The notes beneath the pieces were generated by a model. It searched no databases and had not been told where the DNA came from. It worked only from the letters and a program-made list of their open reading frames with translations. DNA of 20,408 bases from DASZMJ01 sp035551935 (GTDB lineage: Bacteria; Planctomycetota; Planctomycetia; Isosphaerales; Isosphaeraceae): contig DASZMJ010000521.1 of NCBI GenBank assembly GCA_035551935.1, positions 1-20,408 of the forward strand. The letters are read 5' to 3'. Shown here one piece after another: positions 1 to 6,891 of this stretch. The position numbers were made by a program, and so were the translations under genes. Every line of letters starts with the position of its first letter. Positions within the stretch are counted from its first letter, which is position 1.

Positions 1-1
1 G

Positions 2-451
2 CGGCTCCGCGCCATCATCGCCACCGAGCTCGAGGCGCTGCGAACGATCCTTCCGGAGCTGGAGGCCGAGGAGGCCGAGCAGCGGCGACAGGTCCTCGAC
101 GCGGCGGCGGTGGACACGTCGGACGAGGGGTCGCGGCGGCATCGCTACCTGCAGGACCACCAGCGCAGCTTCCGCCAGCTCTCGACGGCGCTGATCGCGT
201 GCAAGAACGCGCGCCTCAAACTCTACGGCCGGATCCTCTCCAGCAGCGAGAACGAGCCCGCGTGGACGCCCCCCGAGCCCACCCCGCCGGCCCCCGAAAC
301 GCCGGCGCGGAACGAACCGAAGGATGATGCAACTTACGACTACGTAATGGTCTTGGATGAAATACCCTTGCCCACGACGCCCCGGCCGGCGTCCTCGGTC
401 GTCGTCGGCGTGGCGCCGCCGACCGCGACGGCCCCGCCGCGGCGGTCCTGA
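2..451 (+). CDS. Partial unrecognised helical protein (3' end only)
   Basis: The reading frame is open from the window's left edge to a TGA at 449-451, giving 149 visible residues with the start missing. A GTG at 110 lies inside the frame, but the frame continues upstream with the same character (LRAIIATELEALRTILPELE), so the gene very probably starts outside the window. The first 85 or so residues are rich in Glu, Leu, Ala, Arg and Gln and look helical or coiled-coil. Then comes a Pro-rich linker (about residues 85-105) and a low-complexity Pro/Thr/Val tail. I see no catalytic motif, signal peptide or membrane segment. The acidic and basic helical part followed by a Pro-rich tail would suit a cytoplasmic binding or scaffold protein, but that is inference and I do not recognise the family. 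Confidence 0.7.
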   Translation, partial: RLRAIIATELEALRTILPELEAEEAEQRRQVLDAAAVDTSDEGSRRHRYLQDHQRSFRQLSTALIACKNARLKLYGRILSSSENEPAWTPPEPTPPAPETPARNEPKDDATYDYVMVLDEIPLPTTPRPASSVVVGVAPPTATAPPRRS

Positions 452-468
452 GGCCCGAAGTCGGGCCT
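451..468. terminator. Hairpin at the end of the partial gene
   Basis: AGGCCCGA and TCGGGCCT form a perfect inverted repeat starting at the last base of the stop codon at 449-451. The likely structure is a 7-bp GC-rich stem closed by a 4-base loop. It lies between convergent genes (2-451 + and 537-1469 -), where a bidirectional terminator would be expected. No T-run follows, so intrinsic termination is uncertain. Confidence 0.4.
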
Positions 469-536
469 CGGATGGCCGCTTCCTATCAGTGAAAGCTGAT
501 CCGAAAGGGTCGGCGACGTCCGGGGTGCGCGGCGGG

Positions 537-1469
537 TCAGCGGCGGGCGCCGACCAGCGGGGCGCCGCCGGGGCCGCGGACGAAGAAGCCGGAGCCGGTG
601 TTGGCGGGGGTGCCGGTGAAGGTCAGGGGGAAGTTGGCGGTGGAGTTGATGTAGAAGTCCGATGGCGAGGTGAAGAGGGTCGGGTGGACGCTGAACTCGG
701 CGATCGCGTTGAGGATGGCGGTGTACGCCGACTTCACCGCGGCCAACGGCTGCGGGTTGGTGATCGTCCCGTCGGCGGCGAATTGGGGCGGGTGGGCGGC
801 GATCGTCGCCTCCATCTGAGCGAGTTGCTGGTTGGCGAACGGCACGAGCGCCAGGTCGGCCAGCGGCGAGACGCGGATGCTGGCCTGGATCGACGGCTGC
901 GGCCGGTTGTTGTTGATCTGGAAGGTCCGCAAGGCGTCGTCGACCTGGGTCTCCACCTGCGCGATGAAGTTCGGCAAGGTCGGCGGGTCGGGGATCGTCC
1001 CGACCGGGGTCGCCGGGCTCGCCGGCATGGTGCCGGTCCCGCCGCTGATGTTCGACGGGGTGCCGATGCCGTTGCCACCGCCGTTGAAGCCGCCGCCGCC
1101 GGAGCCGGCGCCGCCCTGGTTGGCGCCGGAGCCGGTGCCGGCCGACGTCCCCGCGGCGGCGCCGGACCGATTCGGCAGCACCTCGTTCGAGCCGGGGATC
1201 GTGATCGACTGGCCGAGGTAGTTATAGAGGAACGCCTGGAACGACTGGTTCACGCGGGCGGTGATCTGCTGCGAGAGGTTCAGGCGGAGGCTCAGCGAGG
1301 TGGCCGCCGGCGAGGCGAGCCGGATCTCGAAGTGGGGGGGCCTGTGGGCGGAGACCTGCGCCTGGTGGAGCTGGGCGGCGTGGGGATGCGGCGTCGCGAC
1401 GGAGAGGAGCTCACGGCCCTCGAGCGCGAGGTGGCGCGGCACGAAACGGTTCTGCGGTCGGCGGGTCAT
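537..1469 (-). CDS. Secreted/surface protein with LEPR-XLL-like N-terminus
   Basis: This encodes 310 residues from the ATG at 1469, chosen because GAGGGAAAG lies about 6 bases upstream; a longer frame reaches 1535 without a comparable site. Residues 1-22 (MTRRPQNRFVPRHLALEGRE continuing LL) match the LEPR-XLL motif that marks many large planctomycete surface or exported proteins. A His/Gln/Ala-rich part follows. A helical segment holds NQSFQAFLYNYLGQSITIPG, and a Gly/Thr/Asn/Ala-rich linker runs from about residue 110 to 170. A second helical part (QVETQVDDALRTFQ) comes next, and the C-terminus is Gly/Pro-rich. No catalytic motif is visible. The Gly-rich linker between two helical parts suggests a secreted structural or adhesive protein (inference). 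It lies downstream of, and in the same direction as, the helicase gene with a 162-base gap, so co-transcription is possible but not indicated. Confidence 0.75.
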   Translation of the reverse strand: MTRRPQNRFVPRHLALEGRELLSVATPHPHAAQLHQAQVSAHRPPHFEIRLASPAATSLSLRLNLSQQITARVNQSFQAFLYNYLGQSITIPGSNEVLPNRSGAAAGTSAGTGSGANQGGAGSGGGGFNGGGNGIGTPSNISGGTGTMPASPATPVGTIPDPPTLPNFIAQVETQVDDALRTFQINNNRPQPSIQASIRVSPLADLALVPFANQQLAQMEATIAAHPPQFAADGTITNPQPLAAVKSAYTAILNAIAEFSVHPTLFTSPSDFYINSTANFPLTFTGTPANTGSGFFVRGPGGAPLVGARR

Positions 1470-1631
1470 CGGGGCCTTTCCCTCGGGTCGTTGGAGGGCC
1501 ATTGCCGGCCCGGCGCGCGGGGGCGATCGTTTCATCGGGACGGCCGCGGGCGATCATTGAGCGAATCGGCCGCTCGGCGCGACCCCGCGCGCCCGGCCTT
1601 GACGGTCGCGCCGAAGGGGCCCGGCGCCGGC

Positions 1632-3650
1632 TCAGGGGACGGGGCCGGTCGGGCCGAGGTCGAGGTCGGTCTCGAGCTCGGCGGGCTCGACGAGTTCGGG
1701 GTCGATCTCGTCGAGGAAGCGGCTCCGCGTCGTCAGGGTCGTCGGCCCGAGGCCGCCGCGGGCGACGCTCAGGGGATACGACAGGAACAGCTCGTCCATC
1801 GCGCGGGTGACGGCGACGTAGAAGATCCGGCGCTCCTCGTCCTCGCCCCCCGGCTCGGCCAGGGCTCGGCGGTTCGGGAAGCCGTCGTCGATCAGGCGGG
1901 GGATGAAGACGCGCGACCACTCCAGGCCCTTCGCCTGGTGGATCGTGCTCAACACGAGCACCTCGCCCGCCTCGGCGGACTCGACCGAGTCCATGCCGTA
2001 GACGTCGCCGGCCAGCATCAGGTCGGCGGTGAAGCGCTCGAGGCTGTCGAAGCGACGGGCGAGCGCCGCGAGCTGCTCGATGTCGGCGATCCGGTTGTCG
2101 GGCCGCTCGTAGAGGGCCCGGACGGTCGCCGGATAGCCCCCCTTCAGGATCGCGCCGATGGCCGCGGCCGGGTCCGACTCGGGCCGCGCCGCGCGGACGG
2201 CCCGCAGGTCGGCGACGAACCCGGCGAACGGCCCCTTCGACCGCGTCGGCAACGTCGCCATCGTCCCCGACGACTCCAGCTCCGCGAGCGGGTCGGCCGA
2301 TTGTGCCAGTCGTCCATACACCGCCGATGCCTTCGCCGGCCCGACCCCCGGCAGGAGCACCAGCAGCCGCCGCCACGCCGGCTCGTCGCGCGGATTGACC
2401 AAAACACGAAGATAAGCCAGCACATCTTTAATATGAGCCTGTTCGAAGAACCGCTGGCCGCTCCGGACCGTGTAGGTGATCCCGCGGCTGACGAGCTCGC
2501 CCTGGAGCAAGATGCTGTCGTGGTGGTTCCGATACAGGACGGCGATCCGGCCGAGGTCGAGGCCGCGCTCGCGGAGGTCGAGGATCTCCTGGCAGACGAA
2601 GTCGGCCTCCTCGTAGGCGTCGCTCGCCGCGACGACCACCGGCTTCGGCCCGCCCTCCCGCGCCGAGACGAGCGTCTTGGGGAATCCGCTCGTGTTGTGG
2701 GCGATCGACGCGTTCGTGAACGCGACGATCTCGGGCGTCGACCGGTAGTTGACCTCGAGCCGGTAGACCCGCGCGCCGGGGTTGCGCTCGGGGAACTTCA
2801 GGATATTATCATAATTCGCGCCCCGGAACCGGTAGATCGACTGGGCGTCGTCGCCGACGGCCGTCAGGTTGCCGGCGCCGGCGCGGGCGATCGTCTCGAC
2901 GAGGTCGATCTGGACGAGGTTCGTGTCCTGCATCTCATCGACGAGGACGTGGCGGAACTGCCGCCCCTGCGCGGCGAGCTGGTCGGGGAACTCGGCAATC
3001 AAGCGGGCCCACTCGCCGAGCAGGTCGTCGTAATCGAGCGCATTGGCCGCCTTCTTGCGGGCGGCGTAGGCGGTGGATGTCTCCTCGAGTTGCGGCAGCC
3101 AGTCGGCCAGGCCTGGCTGGCGCTCGGCGACGAGGTCGGCCAGGAGCCTCCGCGCGTTGAAGGCCAGGCTGATGAGGTGCTGGACGGCCGCCGGCTTCGG
3201 CGCCAATCGGCCGGTGCCGACGAGGCCCGCGTCCTCCATCGCCAGGCGGACGAGGTCGCGCTGGTCCTCGCCGTCGAGGATCGTGAAGTTCGGCCCGAAA
3301 CCCAGCACGCCCGCGGCGCGTCGGAGGATGCGGTTGCCGATGTGATGGAACGTCCCCGCCCAGACCCGCGCCGAGCCCGCGCCGACGAGCGCCTCGAGCC
3401 GGCCGAGCATCTCGCGGGCGGCGCGCCGGGTGAACGTCACGAGCAGGATCGACTCGGCCGGCACGCCGCGGGCGATCAGGTAAGCCACCCGATAGATGAT
3501 CACCCGCGTCTTGCCCGATCCGGGTCCGGCGAGGATCAGGTTGCAGCCGTCGGGGGCCGTCGCCGCCTCGCGCTGGGCGTCGTTGAGGTCGGCGGCGAAC
3601 CGCTCGCGGAGCCGGTCGCCGGCCCCCTTCTGGAGCCGGATCTTCCTCAT
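1632..3650 (-). CDS. UvrD/PcrA/Rep-like superfamily 1A DNA helicase
   Basis: This 672-residue protein is an ATP-dependent 3'-5' DNA helicase of the UvrD/Rep family, acting in repair and replication-fork maintenance. All core motifs are visible in order: Q-motif LNDAQREA (about 22-29), Walker A AGPGSGKTR (41-49), motif Ia TFTRRAAREM (72-81), motif II LVDEMQDTN (about 235-243), motif III AVGDDAQSIYRFRGA (about 260-275), a conserved FFEQAHIKDVLAYLR segment, and motif VI YVAVTRAMDELFLS near residue 610. Motif II has Met where DEFQDTN or DEYQDTN is usual. The start at 3650 (MRKIRLQKG) sits just before the Q-motif; a longer frame to 4046 would run antisense into thyX. The protein lacks the long C-terminal tail of E. 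coli UvrD, so I give no symbol. It is transcribed divergently from thyX across 120 bases. An AT-rich codon patch at 2394-2444 is described in the findings. Confidence 0.95.
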   Translation of the reverse strand: MRKIRLQKGAGDRLRERFAADLNDAQREAATAPDGCNLILAGPGSGKTRVIIYRVAYLIARGVPAESILLVTFTRRAAREMLGRLEALVGAGSARVWAGTFHHIGNRILRRAAGVLGFGPNFTILDGEDQRDLVRLAMEDAGLVGTGRLAPKPAAVQHLISLAFNARRLLADLVAERQPGLADWLPQLEETSTAYAARKKAANALDYDDLLGEWARLIAEFPDQLAAQGRQFRHVLVDEMQDTNLVQIDLVETIARAGAGNLTAVGDDAQSIYRFRGANYDNILKFPERNPGARVYRLEVNYRSTPEIVAFTNASIAHNTSGFPKTLVSAREGGPKPVVVAASDAYEEADFVCQEILDLRERGLDLGRIAVLYRNHHDSILLQGELVSRGITYTVRSGQRFFEQAHIKDVLAYLRVLVNPRDEPAWRRLLVLLPGVGPAKASAVYGRLAQSADPLAELESSGTMATLPTRSKGPFAGFVADLRAVRAARPESDPAAAIGAILKGGYPATVRALYERPDNRIADIEQLAALARRFDSLERFTADLMLAGDVYGMDSVESAEAGEVLVLSTIHQAKGLEWSRVFIPRLIDDGFPNRRALAEPGGEDEERRIFYVAVTRAMDELFLSYPLSVARGGLGPTTLTTRSRFLDEIDPELVEPAELETDLDLGPTGPVP

Positions 3651-3703
3651 GCTTGCTCGTCCCCGACGGCCCGATTGCCGTTCCGCGATCGGCGACCAGC
3701 CCG

Positions 3704-3709
3704 TATGAT
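3704..3709 (+). promoter_or_regulatory. Possible -10 box for thyX
   Basis: TATGAT differs from the sigma70 -10 consensus at one position and lies 61 bases upstream of the thyX ATG in the 120-base divergent gap. No good -35 hexamer is seen; the sequence 17 bases upstream is TTCCGC. It is suggested only because AT-rich hexamers are scarce here. Confidence 0.25.
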
Positions 3710-3770
3710 ACGCGGGATTCCGCGCGGGAGACACCCCGCGCCGACCGCGACCACGGAGGGAGGCCCCGCG

Positions 3771-4574
3771 ATGGCGACCGAAGCCGACGAGCCCGCCGCC
3801 CGGATCATCCGCGAGCCCCGCGTCTACCTCGTCGGCCGCCAGGCGATCGACGACGCGGCGCTCGGCCGCTTCCTCGACGACCACGGCGTCAGCCGCTGGT
3901 CCACCGACACCGACGAGGCCGGCGAGAGGCTCGTCGAGGTCGCGGGACGACTCTGTTATATGTCGTTCGCGAAGCCCCGTCCCGGCGGCAACGCCGCGTA
4001 CATCGGCCACATCCTCGAGGTGGGGCACGGCTCGGTGCTCGAGCACGCCGTCTTCAACCTCGTCATCGCCGGCGTGAGCCGGTCATTCACCCATGAATTG
4101 GTGAGACATCGTGCGGGTTTTGGATATTCTCAATTAAGTCAGCGTTTCGTCGACGAATCGACCTGCGACTTCGTCGAGCCCGACGCGATCGCGGCCGATC
4201 CGGACCTGCACCGGGTCTGGCTCGACGCGATCGGCCACAGCCAGCGGGCGTACCGCGAGCTGGCCGAGGGGCTCATGGAGGCGTTCGCGGACGTCGAGGA
4301 CCGGACGTCGCGGCGGAAGAAGGCGCGCGAGGCGGCGCGGAGCGTGCTGCCCAACGCGACCGAGACGAAGATCTTCGTGACGGCCAACGCCCGCGCCCTG
4401 CGGCACTTCATCGAGATGCGCGGCGACGTCGCCGCCGACGCCGAGATCCGCAAGGTCGCGCTGGCCGTCCTGACCCTCCTCCAGGCCGAGAGCCCCAACC
4501 TCTTCGGCGACTACACCATCGTCGACCTCCCCGACGGCGGCCGCGCGGCCACGACCCCGCACCGGAAGGTCTGA
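3771..4574 (+). CDS. thyX: Flavin-dependent thymidylate synthase ThyX
   Basis: ThyX methylates dUMP to dTMP using methylene-tetrahydrofolate, NADPH and FAD, and replaces ThyA in many bacteria. The 267-residue protein carries the ThyX signature region THELVRHRAGFGYSQLSQRF (about residues 107-126), which binds FAD and dUMP. Before it lie the conserved GRLCYMSF and GHGSVLEHAVF segments. Further on are VLPNATETKIFVTANARALRHFIEMR, written here as VLPNATET followed by ARALRHFIEMR, and a C-terminal NLFGDY. The ATG at 3771 is preceded by GGAGGGAGG at a good distance. The same frame stays open far upstream, but that part runs antisense to the helicase and the LEPR-XLL gene and is not credible coding sequence. 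The codons over the signature motif are strikingly AT-ending (see findings). I see no thyA in the window. Confidence 0.97.
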   Translation: MATEADEPAARIIREPRVYLVGRQAIDDAALGRFLDDHGVSRWSTDTDEAGERLVEVAGRLCYMSFAKPRPGGNAAYIGHILEVGHGSVLEHAVFNLVIAGVSRSFTHELVRHRAGFGYSQLSQRFVDESTCDFVEPDAIAADPDLHRVWLDAIGHSQRAYRELAEGLMEAFADVEDRTSRRKKAREAARSVLPNATETKIFVTANARALRHFIEMRGDVAADAEIRKVALAVLTLLQAESPNLFGDYTIVDLPDGGRAATTPHRKV

Positions 4575-4578
4575 GGGG

Positions 4579-4723
4579 AAAAGTGCCGAGTGCTGAGTGG
4601 AAACATCCTCGTGGCGACCGCCGGGCCTCGTGACCTTCGGACTCCAGTCCGGCCCACTTCTTGGTGGGTGTCGAAGGCGAGCGCGTTTCACTCAGCACTC
4701 GTCCCTCAGCACTCAGCACTTTT
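4579..4723. repeat. Palindromic, multi-hairpin intergenic repeat element
   Basis: The left end AAAAGTGCCGAGTGCTGAG (4579-4597) and the right end CTCAGCACTCAGCACTTTT (4705-4723) are inverted repeats with one mismatch over 19 bases. The next inner stretch (4588-4605) also pairs with 4685-4701, with one bulged base, so the right arm holds an extra copy of the CTCAGCACTC unit. The core has two more short hairpins, GGACT/AGTCC and CCCAC/GTGGG. The element fills most of the gap between thyX and the next plus-strand gene. It resembles a MITE/REP-like repeat or a structured RNA rather than a simple terminator. Confidence 0.65.
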
Positions 4724-4811
4724 CGGGAGTTGCGGGAAGGGCAGGGGGGTGGTATCTCTGGGAGGGGGTTCGTCTCGGGACGATCGGGGCCGCGGACGAG
4801 GGGTGACAACG

Positions 4812-5723
4812 ATGGGCGTCAGGCGCGGGCGGATCGGGGCGGCGGTGCTGGCGGCGGCCTTGGTGCTGGCGCCGGCGGGCGACGCCGGTGCGCAGCGGGG
4901 CGGCGGCGGCCACTTCGGTGGCGGGGTCGGCGGCGCCATCGGGGCGCACTACGGCAACCTCGGCTTCCGCGGCCCGGGCATCTGGGGCGGCAACTGGGGG
5001 GGCTACCGCTCGTTCTACCCCGGCTACGGCGGCCTGGGTTGGGGCTGGGGCTGGCCCTACTACGGCTACAGCCTTTACAGCCCCTATTACAGCATGGGTT
5101 GGGGCTGGCCCGGATATGGCTTCGGCTACGGCTGGGGCAACCCGTTCTTCGGCATGGGCATGTCGCCGTTCGACCAGTGGGCGTACAGGCAGCAGATGTA
5201 CGCGCTGAACGTCAGCCGCTACAACGTCCAGACCGCGCAGGCCGTCAACGCCTACCAGCAGGCCAACCTCTTCCAGCAGGAGGCGGTCGGCCAGGCCCTG
5301 TCGAACATGAAGCAGTACCAGGCGATCCAGGAGAAGTACAGCCCCAAGACCGGCGCCCGCATCGGCCTGCCCGGCGAGGAGGTCCCGGTGACGGCCCTCC
5401 TGCCCCGCAACGGCATGTTCAACGACGACGGCACGCTCCGATGGCCCGAGATCGCCCCCAAGAACCGGTACCGCGACGAGGTCGACACGGCCGTCGACGC
5501 CGCGCTGAAGGACGCCCAGGCCAACGGCGGCAAGGCCTCGGTGACGCTGGTGGCCGAGGCGAAGAACCGGCTCCAGGACTACGGCCAGCCGGCGCTTCGG
5601 CTCGTCCGCCAGCAGACCGCCCGCGCCGTCGGCAACCGCCTCCGCGACTTCCTCAACTCGCTCGACTACTTCCTCGACAACCTGGCCGAGCCCGAGCCGG
5701 ACGCAAAGGGGAAGGCGTCGTAG
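4812..5723 (+). CDS. Secreted Gly/Trp/Tyr-rich protein
   Basis: This encodes 303 residues. An N-terminal signal peptide (MGVRRGRIGAAVLAAALVLA, with likely cleavage after the AGDAGA segment) is followed by a Gly-rich stretch. Residues about 45-120 are dominated by Gly, Trp, Tyr, Phe and Pro in repeats such as GWGWPYYGYS and GWGWPGYGFGYGWG. From about residue 120 the composition is normal and helical (QQMYALNVSRYNVQTAQAVN), ending in an alpha-helical C-terminal part. The ATG at 4812 follows GAGGGG by 7 bases; an in-frame GTG at 4803 is possible but worse placed. I recognise no enzyme family. The aromatic Gly-rich part suggests a flexible or self-associating extracellular or periplasmic protein (inference). 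Planctomycetes encode many proteins of this style. Confidence 0.8.
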   Translation: MGVRRGRIGAAVLAAALVLAPAGDAGAQRGGGGHFGGGVGGAIGAHYGNLGFRGPGIWGGNWGGYRSFYPGYGGLGWGWGWPYYGYSLYSPYYSMGWGWPGYGFGYGWGNPFFGMGMSPFDQWAYRQQMYALNVSRYNVQTAQAVNAYQQANLFQQEAVGQALSNMKQYQAIQEKYSPKTGARIGLPGEEVPVTALLPRNGMFNDDGTLRWPEIAPKNRYRDEVDTAVDAALKDAQANGGKASVTLVAEAKNRLQDYGQPALRLVRQQTARAVGNRLRDFLNSLDYFLDNLAEPEPDAKGKAS

Positions 5724-5749
5724 GACGGGCTTCGAATCGAGAATGGGAT

Positions 5750-5792
5750 CCGATGGCAGATGACAGAATATCTATTCGTCATCTGCCATCGG
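5750..5792. terminator. Perfect 15-bp hairpin between convergent genes
   Basis: CCGATGGCAGATGAC (5750-5764) and GTCATCTGCCATCGG (5778-5792) are perfect reverse complements, and inside them GAAT/ATTC can pair around an ATCT loop. The hairpin sits in the 76-base gap between the genes ending at 5723 (+) and 5800 (-), so a bidirectional terminator role is likely. There is no clear T-run. From memory the GGCAGATGAC core resembles a dispersed repeat seen in planctomycete intergenic regions; a genome search would settle that. Confidence 0.6.
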
Positions 5793-5799
5793 CAATCGG

Positions 5800-6837
5800 T
5801 CATTTCTTCTCGCCGAGGGCCTCGGCGACGGCCTTGGCGAGCTCGTCGCCGCCGAGCTCGGTGCCGAGGACCTTGCCGTCGCGGCCGATGAGGAAGTTGG
5901 CGGGGATCTCCTCGACGCCGAAGGCACGGGCGGGGTCGTTGCCGCCGGGGCCGGCGACGAGGTTGCGCCAGGTGACGCGGTTCTCGACGAGGAAGCGGCG
6001 GACGATCGGCCGGGCCTTGGCGACGGTGCCGACGTCCTGGCGCTGGGCGTCGAGGTTGACGCCGAGGATGACCAGGCCCTTCTTGCCGAACTGGGCGTCG
6101 AGGGCGGCCAGCTCGGGGATGGCGGCGACGCAGGGGGGGCACCAGGTGGCCCAGAAGTCGACGAGGACGACCTTGCCCTTGAAGTCGGCGAGCCGCACGG
6201 GCTTGCCGTCGGCGTCGGTGCCCGAGAGGGCCGGCGCCGGCTTGCCGAGCAGGGCGAGGGCGGCCATCCGCTTGGCGAAGTGGTCGCGGACGAGCTTCGA
6301 CTTGCTCCCCGAGGCGATCCTGCCGAGCTTGCGGGCCAGGTCGTACCGCCGGCCCCGGATCAGGCGCTGGAGGTAGGCCTCGCCGAGCGTCAGGGTGAGG
6401 TTCTCGTCGAGCGGCTTCCCCCCCTGGGCGCGGTTCTCGGTGACGTAGTTGGAGAGGTCTTCGAGCGACTCGTCGAGCTGTCCGCGGTCGGCCTTGGCCA
6501 TCAGCGCGACGAAGGCGGCGAGGACCCGGGTCTCGCCGCCGACGGAGGCGTCGGCCAGGGCCTTCCTGGCGAAGGGCTCGGCCGCGTCGTAGAGCTCGCG
6601 GCCGATGGCGGTGCTGAACAGTTCGCGATAGGCCGCGGCGGCCTCGTCCCCCTCGGCCCTGGCCGCCAGGCGGCCGAGGTCGTCGATCCGGCGGCGGTCG
6701 AGCTCGACGAGCCGCTTGGAGTAGTCCTCGTGGAGGGCCTCCAGCGACTTGAACTCCCCGGCCCCCTTCCGGTCCTGGGCCCACGCCGGCGAGGCCAGGG
6801 CCGAGACCGCCAGCAACGCCGTCCACGCCTTCCGCAC
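5800..6837 (-). CDS. Exported TlpA-like thioredoxin-fold protein
   Basis: This 345-residue protein has an N-terminal signal peptide (MRKAWTALLAVSALASPAWA), an alpha-helical region of about 180 residues, and a C-terminal TlpA/ResA-type thioredoxin domain. The active-site motif FWATWCPPC lies at about residues 227-234, followed by the usual FGKKGLVILGVNLD strand and the cis-Pro region EEIPANFLIGRDGKV. Such proteins reduce or exchange disulphides outside the cytoplasm. The GTG at 6837 is preferred over the in-frame GTG at 6846 because GGAGG is 9 bases from the first and abuts the second. The gene starts 54 bases after the end of the Gfo/Idh/MocA gene on the same strand, so the two are probably co-transcribed. 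The helical N-terminal part is typical of planctomycete TlpA proteins, and its role is unknown. Confidence 0.93.
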   Translation of the reverse strand: MRKAWTALLAVSALASPAWAQDRKGAGEFKSLEALHEDYSKRLVELDRRRIDDLGRLAARAEGDEAAAAYRELFSTAIGRELYDAAEPFARKALADASVGGETRVLAAFVALMAKADRGQLDESLEDLSNYVTENRAQGGKPLDENLTLTLGEAYLQRLIRGRRYDLARKLGRIASGSKSKLVRDHFAKRMAALALLGKPAPALSGTDADGKPVRLADFKGKVVLVDFWATWCPPCVAAIPELAALDAQFGKKGLVILGVNLDAQRQDVGTVAKARPIVRRFLVENRVTWRNLVAGPGGNDPARAFGVEEIPANFLIGRDGKVLGTELGGDELAKAVAEALGEKK

Positions 6838-6846
6838 GGCTGCCAC

Positions 6847-6851
6847 CCTCC
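6847..6851 (-). promoter_or_regulatory. Ribosome binding site deciding the TlpA start
   Basis: The minus strand reads GGAGG here. It directly touches an upstream GTG (6846) with no spacer, but is 9 bases from the GTG at 6837, which favours the downstream start and gives a cleaner signal peptide. Confidence 0.55.
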
Positions 6852-6891
6852 GTAAGGAGTAGAGAATGATCGACCGCCTCGCCCCGACGCC

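Noticed and set aside
3071..3090. Met in helicase motif II (DEMQDTN) as a defect
   Set aside because: The Asp-Glu pair and Gln-Asp are intact and the position is variable in the family, so activity is not in doubt.
357..3770. Very long open frame on the plus strand upstream of thyX
   Set aside because: It is in frame with thyX but antisense to the clear helicase and LEPR-XLL genes and has Arg/Gly/Asp-rich shadow composition; open frames like this are expected in GC-extreme DNA.
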